Assembly: GCA_030604905.1 (NCBI GenBank)
Contig: JAUVVA010000013.1
Span: forward strand, 1 to 52,294
Length of the DNA stretch: 52,294 nt
Direction of reading: 5' to 3'
Source of the DNA: Verrucomicrobiota bacterium
Lineage (GTDB): Bacteria > Verrucomicrobiota > Verrucomicrobiia > Opitutales > Opitutaceae
The translations under genes were made by a program, and so were the position numbers. Below, piece by piece: positions 18,447 through 27,626 of this stretch; position 1 is the first letter of the stretch, and every line of letters begins with the position of its first letter. The notes under the pieces are model-generated. The model saw only the letters and a program-made list of their open reading frames with translations, made no database searches and was not told the DNA's origin.

Positions 18447-21400
18447 TCAGGGCCGCGGCTCGACCCGCAGGCGATAGAATCGTCTCGGCGTGCCCTGAGT
18501 CTCGTCGCGATCGATGGCGATGCGCTCGCGCCATACGCCGTCCTCGCCGGCTTCGCCCGGCGCGACATCGAAGAACAGCTCCACCTCGCCCGGCTGCGCC
18601 GGTTGCCAGTCTTGCAGGTTGGTGGAGCGCTGCGGGAAGACCACGTAATCCAACATGTCGAGACGCTCCCGATACGTGAACGCGAAGGCCGTCCCTCCCG
18701 CGCCCGGCAGCGCGACCCGCTCGAGCTGGATCGTGCCGGTGGGCACCTTCTCGGTCGGCCCAAAGCCCATCGCGTAGCGGAGCAGATTGGGCCAGCCCGC
18801 CCGGTCGGGATCGTCCGTCGGGCCGCTCGCGCCTTGCAGGAAGCCGCCCCAACGCTCGCCGCTCCAGGCGGCGAAGCGATGCCCGGAAAACTCTCCGAGC
18901 GTCGAGACGGTGAAATTGTCGAAGCGCACCTGCGTGGATGAAAACACCACGGGGTTCGTGCCGCTGAGCACGGTAAGACCGATCCACGCCGGGTTGATCG
19001 CGGAGAAGTTCAGGTTCTCCGCCACCGTCGTGCCGTTGATCGCGAGGGTGCCGAGACCGTCGCGCACCCGCAGGTCGAGCGCGAAGACGCCGCTCGGCGG
19101 CACGGGCACGGAGCCGGAGGCGATCGCGGCGGCGTTGGCAAACACCGTGTAGGCCCCGCCCGGATACACGATGACTCCGCCGTTGGCGGCAAAGGCGGGG
19201 AAACGGATGTCCGGCTGCGCGCCAAAGGAGAGGCCGGCCCAGCGGTCGTTGATCGGACTTCCGGAGGTCTCGATGTGGGCGTGGACGATCTGCACCTGCA
19301 CGCGATAGGCGCCCTCGGCGAAAAAGGAGGGGAAGCCGATGTTGGGCGTCACGGTGGACCATTGGTTGGGGGTATTGTTGCGGAAGCGCAGCGTGTCCGG
19401 ATCCACCGGCTGCACGGGAGGCCATCCGGCCTGGGCGCGGAGGTCCCAACCGTTGTCGGCGCCAAAGCTGGTCGTGCCATAGACGGTCCAGGACCAGCCG
19501 GCGGGGCTGACCGTCTCGGGAAGCTCACCCGTCTGCCGACCGCCCGCGAGCCCTTGGTTGGCGCCAAGATTGGCGGTGGAGGCGGGCGGCGTGAGGCCGG
19601 AGGCAAAGTTGTCGCGGAAGAGCACGCGGTCGAAGACCAGCACCGGCGGCTCCTCGTAGGGTCGCAGGGCGAGGGTCTCGCCCGCCGGGAAGTTTGCGGT
19701 CAACTGCGCCTGGCCTTGGGCGTCGGTCTCGAACTGCGTGGCGGCGCCGAAGGTGTAGAGGGTGTTGGGCTGCAGGTGACGGAAACGCAGGTTGACGGTC
19801 GCGGCGCCCGGGCCGCGGCGGGTGATCTCGATGCGCTCCGACACGCGCTCGGCGCGCACATCCCAGGAGGATCCGCGGTAGTGGATGTTGTCCACCGCCG
19901 CCCACTCCAGATCGGAGGGGAGGCGCGGGCCGATCTCGAGCACGTCGGGGCGGGCGTTCACGCCCAGGAAGCCGTAGAGGAATGCCGCCGGCACCATCGT
20001 GGACTCGGTAAACTCGAGGTGGAGGCCGAGGCCGCCCTCGCCCTCGCCGTTGACGATCGCTCCCTGCACGATGCCGGGGCGCGTGGCGTAGTAGGCGAGG
20101 TAGCCGCCCTCGGCCTCCACCTCGGCGAACCAGTCGGTGACAGCGCGCAGCTTCTGGTAGGCGGCGTCCGCTCCCTGCTGCTCAAGGCGGGTCATGACGT
20201 CGTAGAAATTCAGATACAGCACGCCGCCGCCGTCCTGGATCTGGTCGCCGAAGGGCTGGGTGCGCTTACTGTTTGGCCAAATCCAGTTATACCACGTGCT
20301 GTTCTTGCGGGTGCTGAAGCGCGGGGCGAAACGCCAGCCGTAGATGTCGCTCCCCGTGCTCGTGTCGCCCGAAACGGTGCGCCCGCCGTCGAGCCAGGAA
20401 AAGATGCTGGCGCGCTGCGCTGCTGTGCCGAACCCGTAGAACATGCCCTCGAGGTTCACGGCGGTGAAGCCGAAGTCATGAGCGGTGCCGGCGGTATCGA
20501 CGGCGCCGACGAAGCGACCGGTGGTGGGATTCCAGAAGTAGGCGTTGACCGAATCGCGCACCCCGGAGGCGAGAGCGCGCAGAGACGCGGCGCTACGGGC
20601 CGGCGCGGGGAGGCTCAAACCGCCGAGCGCGGCGACGCGCTCCTCGATGTCGGCCATGGCCTCGATCGCGCCCAGATAGTAGGCGGTGCTGTAGGCGTCG
20701 TGGTGGCCGAAGGGCAGGAGATCGTAGTAGTTGGATCCGATGCCGCGGCCCCAGCCCGAGTTGAACGCGCTGGGTTGTCCGTCATGGCCGATGTAATTCA
20801 CGCGGAGCAGGCCGAGCGAGGTCCCGGCGAGCCCGGTGTGCAGATGCTCCATCGCGGCGCGCATGCGGCCGAGGTTGGCGGCGAGAAAGTCCGTGTCGCC
20901 GGTCCAGTTGTAGTAGCGCGCGGAGCCGAGGACCAAGTTGGAGTTGTTGGTCGCGTGGCGGGTGTCGTAGTGCGACTGGAGGCGACGCAGGGTCACGTCC
21001 ACCGGGCCACCGCCGGGGCGACGCAGGATGAGGCGGAGCTGCACGACGTTTCGGTTGGTTGCCGAGGGCCCATACCAGTTCGCATGCCGATGCATGGGGA
21101 TGTAGCGATTGGTCGCGGGCGAGGCGGCCGGCGGCGGGGAAATGACGCTATTGCCCGTGGGCCAGCCGGTGTCACCCTGGAGGCGCCAGTTGACCTCCAC
21201 CTCATACTCCGCCGGCACGCCAAGCAGCGCGAGGTAGGGCGAGTGGAAGGTCTCCATGGGCCGATAGGGGCTCCAGGGACTGAGAAACGTGCCGCTGCCG
21301 GTGATGGCCGGCGAAGTGACGGTGACCGGCCCCGTCCCCTGCACGCGCCAGCCGCCGACGCCGGGCGTGGAGGAGCTGGAGCCCGTGGCGGTCCAGTTCA

Positions 21401-22490
21401 CGGTATCGGTGCGCTGGTCCCAAAGGTAGGCCTTGCCGCGGCGGCCGAGCTCGCGGTCGGACTCGGTGCCGGAGTTGCCGTAGGTCGGGAAGGGCCAGCC
21501 GATGGTGGGGAAGAAATTGCCGCCGGGGGAATTGGGATCGTAGGTGAAGACGTAGCCCTCGTCATCCAGCGGGATGGCGAGCAGGTTGGCGCGAAGCTCC
21601 GCCTTGATGTCGTGCGGGCCGGAGGGATGCGCGGCCGTATCGACGAAGACGGTCGAGAGCGCGTTCCACTCGCGCCAGTTGGTCTGCTGCACGCCGCGCA
21701 CCGGGCCGGGATTGAGCACGTAGCCGTAGTGGTAGCGGAAGAGACGGTTGAGGCGATCGGTCGTGGTGGAATCGGAGGAGCGGAAGGTCGGGAACCCGGC
21801 GCCGAATTCGCGGAGATTGGTGACCACCAGGTTGTCGATCTCGCGGCGAAAGGTGCCGGGCGTGGTGGCGGTGTCGGGATGCAGCGTCACGAACGAAGTG
21901 TGCGCGTAGGCGGGGCTGGCGTCGATGACCTCGGCGAGCAACGTAGTGTTCACGCGGATACGGTGCCGGCTCCCCACGCTCTCGACCTCGATCCGGCGCG
22001 CCTGGCCGGCCACAAAGGCGCCGATGTTGCCCTGAAACAACACCGAGCCGAGCCCCGGGCTGAAAAAGGTGAGCAAACCGTCGGGGCGGATGATGACCGC
22101 GTAGCCGCTGAGATCGAAGCCGGTGCCGATCTGCCTCCAGGTGACGCCCACCCACTGGTCGTCGGCGCCGTTGGTGGCGTCGATCGTGAGGTCGAAGGCG
22201 ATGCGCACGTCCTCGATGAAGTGGCGGCCGATGCTCACCGCCATGGGCCCGATGCCCGTGCTCGCGCCACCCGCGGCGCGGGTGCTTTGGAAGCGCAGTT
22301 GTCCGCCCGCCAGCACCGGGCGCGTGCCGTCGGGCGCGGCGGAGACGACCCAAGGATAGGCGCCGCCGGAGGTCTGGCCCAGCGCGGTGCCGTCGGGGCG
22401 GTTGAAGTTGTCGGAAAGGTCGTCGGTCGCCGCAAAGAGCGGGGCTACCAGGCCCAGGATCAGGGCGAAAATTCGGGGCGTAAACTTCAT
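18447..22490 (-). CDS. Giant secreted (alpha/alpha)6-type glycosidase with two beta-sandwich modules
   Basis: 1347 residues from ATG 22490, a start chosen because MKFTPRIFALILGLVAPLFA is a signal peptide; a TTG four codons upstream is also open. Order: LamG/jelly-roll-like domain (~25-230); catalytic region (~240-920) with NYYDLLPFGHHDAYSTAYYL, GDTSTGSDIYGWRFAP and GDQIQDGGGVLYLNFYDV, patterns shared with the 24569 gene; a second module (~950-1197) almost the same as the PEP-CTERM protein at 10264; and a C-terminal ~150-residue domain ending FYRLRVEPRP, possibly for secretion or sorting. GH family not certain. It lies 79 bp downstream of a pseudopilin gene on the same strand; operator site 2 controls both. 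Confidence 0.82.
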   Translation of the reverse strand: MKFTPRIFALILGLVAPLFAATDDLSDNFNRPDGTALGQTSGGAYPWVVSAAPDGTRPVLAGGQLRFQSTRAAGGASTGIGPMAVSIGRHFIEDVRIAFDLTIDATNGADDQWVGVTWRQIGTGFDLSGYAVIIRPDGLLTFFSPGLGSVLFQGNIGAFVAGQARRIEVESVGSRHRIRVNTTLLAEVIDASPAYAHTSFVTLHPDTATTPGTFRREIDNLVVTNLREFGAGFPTFRSSDSTTTDRLNRLFRYHYGYVLNPGPVRGVQQTNWREWNALSTVFVDTAAHPSGPHDIKAELRANLLAIPLDDEGYVFTYDPNSPGGNFFPTIGWPFPTYGNSGTESDRELGRRGKAYLWDQRTDTVNWTATGSSSSTPGVGGWRVQGTGPVTVTSPAITGSGTFLSPWSPYRPMETFHSPYLALLGVPAEYEVEVNWRLQGDTGWPTGNSVISPPPAASPATNRYIPMHRHANWYGPSATNRNVVQLRLILRRPGGGPVDVTLRRLQSHYDTRHATNNSNLVLGSARYYNWTGDTDFLAANLGRMRAAMEHLHTGLAGTSLGLLRVNYIGHDGQPSAFNSGWGRGIGSNYYDLLPFGHHDAYSTAYYLGAIEAMADIEERVAALGGLSLPAPARSAASLRALASGVRDSVNAYFWNPTTGRFVGAVDTAGTAHDFGFTAVNLEGMFYGFGTAAQRASIFSWLDGGRTVSGDTSTGSDIYGWRFAPRFSTRKNSTWYNWIWPNSKRTQPFGDQIQDGGGVLYLNFYDVMTRLEQQGADAAYQKLRAVTDWFAEVEAEGGYLAYYATRPGIVQGAIVNGEGEGGLGLHLEFTESTMVPAAFLYGFLGVNARPDVLEIGPRLPSDLEWAAVDNIHYRGSSWDVRAERVSERIEITRRGPGAATVNLRFRHLQPNTLYTFGAATQFETDAQGQAQLTANFPAGETLALRPYEEPPVLVFDRVLFRDNFASGLTPPASTANLGANQGLAGGRQTGELPETVSPAGWSWTVYGTTSFGADNGWDLRAQAGWPPVQPVDPDTLRFRNNTPNQWSTVTPNIGFPSFFAEGAYRVQVQIVHAHIETSGSPINDRWAGLSFGAQPDIRFPAFAANGGVIVYPGGAYTVFANAAAIASGSVPVPPSGVFALDLRVRDGLGTLAINGTTVAENLNFSAINPAWIGLTVLSGTNPVVFSSTQVRFDNFTVSTLGEFSGHRFAAWSGERWGGFLQGASGPTDDPDRAGWPNLLRYAMGFGPTEKVPTGTIQLERVALPGAGGTAFAFTYRERLDMLDYVVFPQRSTNLQDWQPAQPGEVELFFDVAPGEAGEDGVWRERIAIDRDETQGTPRRFYRLRVEPRP

Positions 22491-22569
22491 GGGGCGGGGC
22501 AAGGGACGGGCGGAAGCGACACGAGAGACGGACGCGAGCGGGCCGGGGAAGAGCCCGCGTCGAGGGCGA

Positions 22570-23250
22570 CTAATCGTAGGCCATGACTCCCCAGAAGAGA
22601 GAGGAGTCGTTGGCGTTGTCGCCGGTGAGGATCGAGTTCATCGTCATCCGCTTCACGTGCGCGTCGACGAAGGCCACGGCGATGTCCCGGTCGTTCATCG
22701 GGTGGAAGCTGCGATAGGCGTTGTAGATGTAATGAGCCGTTTCCCCCATCGTGAAGTATCCGGGCGGCACCCACATCGCCTCCATCAGCATCGACTTCCG
22801 GCTCGGATCCCCGACGCGCTCCAATCTCACCCGGAGCGGTGTCGAGGTGGTTCCGGCACGGGTGAAGAGCCAGCGGTTCATCCCATAGGTTCCAAGATTA
22901 CCGCCCTCGACATTGGGTGCGGCGTTCAGTCGGTTGGGGGCGAACCAGACATTGTTGCCTCCGTTTTCTTGGAAGGGGGTCGCGGGTGAGACATAGGGGC
23001 CGATGTCCACCCACCACTCGCGGGTGACGCCGCCGGGAAGAAAGCCGTTGTCGTTGGTGAACACCTGCGCGGCCATCGCGAGCTGGCGCAGATTCGAGAC
23101 CGACTGGGAGTTTCTCGCCGAGTCGCGCACTTTACCGACCGTCGGGATGATGATGGCGGCCAGGATGCCGATGATGGCGATGACGGTCAGCAGCTCGATC
23201 AGGGTAAACGCCGCACGGTCGGCGCCGGCGCGGTAAGGGTGGCGGTTCAT
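22570..23250 (-). CDS. Pseudopilin-like protein (prepilin N-methylation motif)
   Basis: 226 residues. After a 14-residue basic leader comes FTLIELLTVIAIIGILAA, the prepilin peptidase site with Glu5, followed by a hydrophobic helix and a globular C-terminus with SNLRQLAMAAQVFTNDNGF, GTYGMNRWL and a terminal FVDAHV. This is the DUF1559-like family that is multiplied in Planctomycetes/Verrucomicrobia, not a major pilin. It would be processed by PilD and exported at the inner membrane. Located between lacI and the giant glycosidase, in one minus-strand unit with the latter. A second protein of this type is at 44306. Confidence 0.88.
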   Translation of the reverse strand: MNRHPYRAGADRAAFTLIELLTVIAIIGILAAIIIPTVGKVRDSARNSQSVSNLRQLAMAAQVFTNDNGFLPGGVTREWWVDIGPYVSPATPFQENGGNNVWFAPNRLNAAPNVEGGNLGTYGMNRWLFTRAGTTSTPLRVRLERVGDPSRKSMLMEAMWVPPGYFTMGETAHYIYNAYRSFHPMNDRDIAVAFVDAHVKRMTMNSILTGDNANDSSLFWGVMAYD

Positions 23251-23315
23251 GGGGACTGGTATGGACGAGGGGTGAAGGGGTTTGCGGGGAAGGAAACGAA
23301 AGCGGACTCCAAGCC

Positions 23316-23357
23316 TATATGAATCGTTACATATACCAAGCGGACGTCAAGCGTCAA
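23316..23357 (-). promoter_or_regulatory. Promoter with LacI-type operator site 2
   Basis: Palindrome TATATGAATCGTTACATATA (23316-23335). On the minus strand a -35 TTGACG (complement of 23352-23357) and a -10 TATATG (complement of 23330-23335) are spaced by 16 bp, so the operator covers the -10. The start codon of the pseudopilin gene is 66 bp further on. Confidence 0.72.
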
Positions 23358-23371
23358 GAGACCTGGACTGG

Positions 23372-24409
23372 TTATCGTGACGGTCTGGCCGGGCCGGTGG
23401 ACTCACGCGGCACATACACGACGGGGAGCGTCTCGTGCACCGGTGCGCGGCGTTTCTTCCCCTCGATCTTTTGCAGCAGCAGCGTGACCGCGCGGTCGGC
23501 CATCTGCTCGAGCGGTTGGGCCAGGGTGGAGAGGGTGACCGGCAGGTAGCGGGCCAGCTCGATGTCATCCACCCCGACGACCGAAAGATCCTCGGGCACG
23601 CGCAGGCCGTGGCGCTTGGCCGCGCCCATCGTCGCGATGGCCAGCCAGTCGTTGAGCGCGACCACCGCGGTCGGCCACATCGCCCGGTCGTGCCGACGCA
23701 GGAAGCTGTCAAAGGCGTCGTAGGCGCCGTGCAAGGTGATGTCGGAGCTGAGGCGCAGCTCCTCGGGCAGGGTAAGCCCGTGCTTCTTCAACTCCGCCGT
23801 CACGATACGCAGCCGCGAGGTGCCCATCGCCACGCCGCCGATATGGCCGCCGAAAAACGCGACCCGCCGATGCCCGAGCTCCACGAGGTGGCGCACCGCC
23901 TCGGTGAGGCCGGGTTTGAAGTCGGTGGAAATGACGTCCGAGTTCGTGGCGTCCGGCGCGCCGCCGAGCAAGAGCACCGGCTTGGACGCGGGCGCCTTGC
24001 CCTGCCGGGCGACCCAGCCCGCCGGATCGATCAACGAGGCGATCACGCCGTCCACCTGCCGCTCGAAGATCCGCTCGAAGCTGCGCTGCTCGTTCGCGAG
24101 GCTGGCCATGTTGTCCTCCACCACCACCGCATAGCCCGACTTCTCAAGCCGCTCGGTGAGGGTGCGCGACAGCGCCGCATAAAAGGGGTTCGTGAGATCC
24201 GGCACGATCAGCCCGACCGTCATGAAGGCCTTCAGGCGCAGGCCGCGCGCCATGCGGTTGGGCCGGTAGCCGAGCTCCTCCACCGCTTTCATCACGCGGG
24301 CCGCCGTCTCCTCCGAGGCCCAGCAATAACTCCGACGGTTGATCACTCCCGACACCGTGGCCGGCGAAACATTGGCGTGCTTCGCGACGTCTTTTAGGGA
24401 TACAGGCAT
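23372..24409 (-). CDS. LacI-family repressor of the sugar island
   Basis: 345 residues. DNA-binding head: LKDVAKHANVSPATVSGVIN (HTH) and a hinge-helix region YRPNRMARGLR. The effector domain starts at TVGLIVPDLTNPFYAALSRT, with VDGVIASLIDPAG, a ligand-contact-like VVALNDWLAIATMGAAKRHG and SVVGVDDIELARYLPVTL. The family represses or, less often, activates sugar genes in response to a sugar ligand. It is flanked on both sides by palindromes with a central ATCGTT, so I infer that it binds them. Divergent from the glycosidase at 24569, upstream of the pseudopilin gene. Ligand unknown; a rhamnose-pathway intermediate is plausible. Confidence 0.93.
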   Translation of the reverse strand: MPVSLKDVAKHANVSPATVSGVINRRSYCWASEETAARVMKAVEELGYRPNRMARGLRLKAFMTVGLIVPDLTNPFYAALSRTLTERLEKSGYAVVVEDNMASLANEQRSFERIFERQVDGVIASLIDPAGWVARQGKAPASKPVLLLGGAPDATNSDVISTDFKPGLTEAVRHLVELGHRRVAFFGGHIGGVAMGTSRLRIVTAELKKHGLTLPEELRLSSDITLHGAYDAFDSFLRRHDRAMWPTAVVALNDWLAIATMGAAKRHGLRVPEDLSVVGVDDIELARYLPVTLSTLAQPLEQMADRAVTLLLQKIEGKKRRAPVHETLPVVYVPRESTGPARPSR

Positions 24410-24529
24410 GGCGTGGATTTGCTTTCGCGGAAAAAAGTGCGCGCTGCTCGACCCATCGGGGCCACTCCGGCGCTCCTCGCATCACGCCACGCCCCCGCCG
24501 CCCTTGGCAACCGCCATTTCCCGCACCAC

Positions 24530-24571
24530 TTGACACCAAAGAAAATCATTTCCTATAAATCGTTACATATG
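24530..24571 (+). promoter_or_regulatory. Near-consensus promoter with LacI operator site 3 overlapping the ATG
   Basis: TTGACA (24530-24535), 18 bp, TATAAA (24554-24559). The operator TATAAATCGTTACATATG (24554-24571) covers the -10 and includes the start codon at 24569. The expected transcription start, 6-8 nt after the -10, falls at 24566-24568, leaving essentially no 5' leader. Confidence 0.78.
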
Positions 24572-26830
24572 CCCCGCTTTTCTTTGTTTCCCGCCGGCGC
24601 TCTTTCCTTCGCGTTTTGCGCCCTTGCCCTGCCGTTGCCCGCCGCGGCGAACCCCACGCCCGAGCCGCCCTTCCCCGCTTTCGAGATCACCGCCGCCCCG
24701 GGAGCCGCCGCTTCCCTCAACCGCTTCCTCCATCACCACTTCACCCACCGTCTTCACAACGACAAGGTGATGTTCAACAAGGAGTATCTGACGAAGGCCG
24801 ACCTCTGGCTGCACGGCGCGCGCGACCAGCGTCGCGGCCTGGGCATCCAGGACACGCACCGCGCCGACCTGCTCGGCGCCGAGATTTCGCCCGACGGCTA
24901 CGTCCACACCCACCAGCATTTTTCCCACACGCACGACCACGGCTGGCCCTTCCCCTATTGGATCCAGATCCCCGCGCACGACGAGGAGGGGCGGGTCACG
25001 GGGCGCTTCCAGGGCCTGACCGCCGGCTGGCATTTCCAGCACGCGCTGCCCGAGTGGACGCCGCTCACCCATCTGATGCGCGCCACCCCCGGCGCCGAGC
25101 GCCATCTCGGCGCGCGCGCGACGGAGAGCTGGGAACTCTTGGGCCTCGAATCACGCGGCATCGTGGGCGAGGCCTGGGAACTGCGCGTTACCGGCCGCTC
25201 CCCCACCCTCACCTCGCCGCCCGATGTCACCCTCGAGGCCGACCAGTGCCCCTTCCTGCAAATCCGCTGGAGCCGCTCGCTCCCCGCGCCCGAGCGCCAG
25301 CTCGCCTTCGTCGAGTGGCTGCGCGAAGGCGACACCGAGTTTTCGGCCGAACGACGCGCCTACCTGCCCCGCTGGCGCCATGAGGAGCACGAGGCGCTCT
25401 CCGGCGGCGCGCACCACATGATGGTCGCGCTGCACAGCCACCCGCTCTGGCAGGGCAAAATCACCCGGCTCCGCTTCCACCTCGCGCCCGGCGAAGACGC
25501 CGATCTCACGCTGCGGATCGATTCGATCTTCACCACCTACGATACCCGCAAGCAGCACAACAACCCCATCTTCATCCTCGCAAGCCGCCACTACTTCGCC
25601 TGGACCGGCGACCTCGACTTTCTCCAACGACAGCTCCCACGCCTGCGCCTCGCCCTGCGCCAGCTCATGGTCGAGATGGGCGGCGCCCGCCTCGGCCACA
25701 TCCGCAATCCCTGGCCGGGCAACGACGGCCGCTCCGCGCTCGTGCCCGACGCGGAAGGCCGCAAGACCTTCGCCCCCGGACGCGGCCTCGGAAACAACTA
25801 CTTCGACCTGCTCCCCTTCGGCTGGGACGACGCCTACGCCACCCAGCAATTCCACGCCGCGCTGCTCGCCGTAGCCGAGCTGGAGGAAGCCGCGCTGCAA
25901 AATCCCGGCTGGCAGGTGCCGCTCGGCCCCTACGCCGAGGACCCCGCCGCGCTGCGCGCCCTCGCCGCCCGCGTGCGCGACACCTTCAACCAGAAATTCT
26001 GGGATGAGGACAAAGGCCGCTACTTCGGTGTCATCGACCGCGACGGCGCCCGGCACGACTACGGCTTCGTTTTCCTCAACCTCGACGCCATCTGGTATGA
26101 CACCGCCCCGCCCGAGCGCGCCCGGCGCATCCTCGACTGGATCAGCGGACGTCGCGTGATCGAGAGCGACACCTCCACCGGAGCCGACATCTACCACTGG
26201 GAATTCGCCCCCCGCGCCACCACCAAGCGCAACATCTGGTGGTATGGCCAAGCCTGGAACATGCCCGAGCTTACGCCTTGGGGTGGGCAGGTCCAGGATG
26301 GCGGCGCCGTGCTCGGCTTCTCCTTCTACGACCTCTGGGCCCGGCTGCATCACTACGGCGCCGACGACGCCTGGGCCCGCCTCCAGTCGATCCTCGCCTG
26401 GGACGACCGTGTGCAGGCCGCCGGCGGTTACCGCGCCTACTACAGTGCCGACGGCCCGGGCGGCTCCGCGCTCCAAGGCGGCAACACCGCCGGCGCCATC
26501 GGCATCGACCACGAGTTTTTCGAGACCAGTCTGCTCCCCGCCATCGTGCCCCTCGGCTTCATGGGCCTCCAGCCCTCCGCCACCGCGCTCCATATCGAGC
26601 CGCGGCTGCCCTCCGCCGCGCCATCCATCACGCTGCGCGGCCTCGCCTACCGCGGCGCCCGGCTCGATGTCACGACCGAGCCGCAGCGCGTCACGCTCCA
26701 CGTCCACACCTGGCCGGCGGAAACGCTGCCGATCCACGGCCCACGGTCTTGGCAGCTCAGCTCATCGCCGGAGCAGACGCGCGTCTTTGACCGCCCCGGC
26801 ACCTACGTCTTCACGCCCGCCCAGCCCTGA
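24569..26830 (+). CDS. Secreted (alpha/alpha)6-type glycosidase
   Basis: 753 residues from ATG 24569; the signal peptide is MPRFSLFPAGALSFAFCALA, with cleavage near AAAN. The catalytic region shares landmarks with the giant protein at 18447: YFAWTGDLDFLQ, NNYFDLLPFGWDDAY, SDTSTGADIYHWEFAP, WGGQVQDGGAVLGFSFYDLW and a final IEPRLPS segment. It lacks the added beta-sandwich modules. Probably a six-hairpin exo-glycosidase; the acid and base cannot be named with confidence. The stop is 7 bp before a creatininase-like gene, so they are likely co-transcribed. Expression is probably controlled by the LacI operator lying on its own start codon. Confidence 0.82.
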   Translation: MPRFSLFPAGALSFAFCALALPLPAAANPTPEPPFPAFEITAAPGAAASLNRFLHHHFTHRLHNDKVMFNKEYLTKADLWLHGARDQRRGLGIQDTHRADLLGAEISPDGYVHTHQHFSHTHDHGWPFPYWIQIPAHDEEGRVTGRFQGLTAGWHFQHALPEWTPLTHLMRATPGAERHLGARATESWELLGLESRGIVGEAWELRVTGRSPTLTSPPDVTLEADQCPFLQIRWSRSLPAPERQLAFVEWLREGDTEFSAERRAYLPRWRHEEHEALSGGAHHMMVALHSHPLWQGKITRLRFHLAPGEDADLTLRIDSIFTTYDTRKQHNNPIFILASRHYFAWTGDLDFLQRQLPRLRLALRQLMVEMGGARLGHIRNPWPGNDGRSALVPDAEGRKTFAPGRGLGNNYFDLLPFGWDDAYATQQFHAALLAVAELEEAALQNPGWQVPLGPYAEDPAALRALAARVRDTFNQKFWDEDKGRYFGVIDRDGARHDYGFVFLNLDAIWYDTAPPERARRILDWISGRRVIESDTSTGADIYHWEFAPRATTKRNIWWYGQAWNMPELTPWGGQVQDGGAVLGFSFYDLWARLHHYGADDAWARLQSILAWDDRVQAAGGYRAYYSADGPGGSALQGGNTAGAIGIDHEFFETSLLPAIVPLGFMGLQPSATALHIEPRLPSAAPSITLRGLAYRGARLDVTTEPQRVTLHVHTWPAETLPIHGPRSWQLSSSPEQTRVFDRPGTYVFTPAQP

Positions 26831-26837
26831 TCCGCCG

Positions 26838-27626
26838 ATGCCCGACGCCGCCGCACTTCGCCCGGGCCAACTCGAGGCCGCCCTCGCCGCGCGCCCGATC
26901 GTTTACGTCGCGGTCGGCGCGCTCGAATACCACGGACGCCATCTCCCCGTGGGGCTCGACACCCTCAAGGCCGACGCGCTGGTGCGGCGCGCCGCCGCCC
27001 TCACCGGCGGGGTAGTGCTTCCGCCGCTCGCCCTCGGCAGCGGCGGCGAACACATGGACTTCCCCTGGACCTTCATGCTGCCCGCCGAGACGCTGCTTGA
27101 TATCCTCCGCGTCCTGCTCGAAGGCGCGGAGAAAAACGGTGCCCGCGTGATCGTGCTCCTCAGCGGCCACTACCCGAATCATCCGCTCTGCCAGGAAGCC
27201 GCCCGCCGCCACGCCGCCCGCGGCGGCAAGGCACGCGTGCTGGCGCTCGTAGATTACGAAGCCTTTGTGGGTGAGCCCGACCCGCACGCCGACCACGCCG
27301 GTCGTTGGGAAACCGCGCTGCAACTCGCGCTCCACCCCGACACCGTGGAAATGGCCGCGCTCGCCCGTTCGCCCGAAGGCCTTTCCCCGGACGACTTCTC
27401 GCCGCCGCGCGCCCCGGCACCCGGCGGCTGGTGGTTCGAGAAGCGCCCCGCGCATCCGTGGCACGGCATCGCGATGCCGGACAACACCCGCCCCGACGTC
27501 GCCAACGCCGCCGACGGCGCGCAGGCCACCGACCGCATCGTTCAATGGATCGTCGAGCAGGCGCGCGCCGCGCTGCCCCCGCCTCCCGCTCCTCCCGGCG
27601 CACCGACTCAGGGGCGCGCCGAATAA
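26838..27626 (+). CDS. Creatininase-family amidohydrolase-like protein
   Basis: 262 residues from ATG 26838. Creatininase-fold markers are AVGALEYHGRHLPVGLDT (normally E-x-H-G-x-H-L-P), GEHMDFPWTF, VLLSGHYPNHP (normally GHGGN) and a DHAGRWETALQL element corresponding to the HAGExET motif. Most metal ligands (Glu, His, Asp, His, Glu) can be placed, though the GHGGN box is changed. Relatives hydrolyse cyclic amides or lactam-like bonds. In a sugar operon its substrate is unclear, perhaps a lactone or amide. It overlaps the end of the convergent nitrilase-like gene by 19 bp. Confidence 0.8.
   Translation: MPDAAALRPGQLEAALAARPIVYVAVGALEYHGRHLPVGLDTLKADALVRRAAALTGGVVLPPLALGSGGEHMDFPWTFMLPAETLLDILRVLLEGAEKNGARVIVLLSGHYPNHPLCQEAARRHAARGGKARVLALVDYEAFVGEPDPHADHAGRWETALQLALHPDTVEMAALARSPEGLSPDDFSPPRAPAPGGWWFEKRPAHPWHGIAMPDNTRPDVANAADGAQATDRIVQWIVEQARAALPPPPAPPGAPTQGRAE

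Noticed and set aside
18430-18462. Inverted repeat agccgcgg/ccgcggct around the glycosidase stop codon
   Set aside because: No T tract and partly coding; likely GC-rich chance pairing.
19275-22586. Plus-strand open frame (1103 codons) opposite the giant glycosidase
   Set aside because: Mirror frame; the minus strand has a signal peptide and domains.
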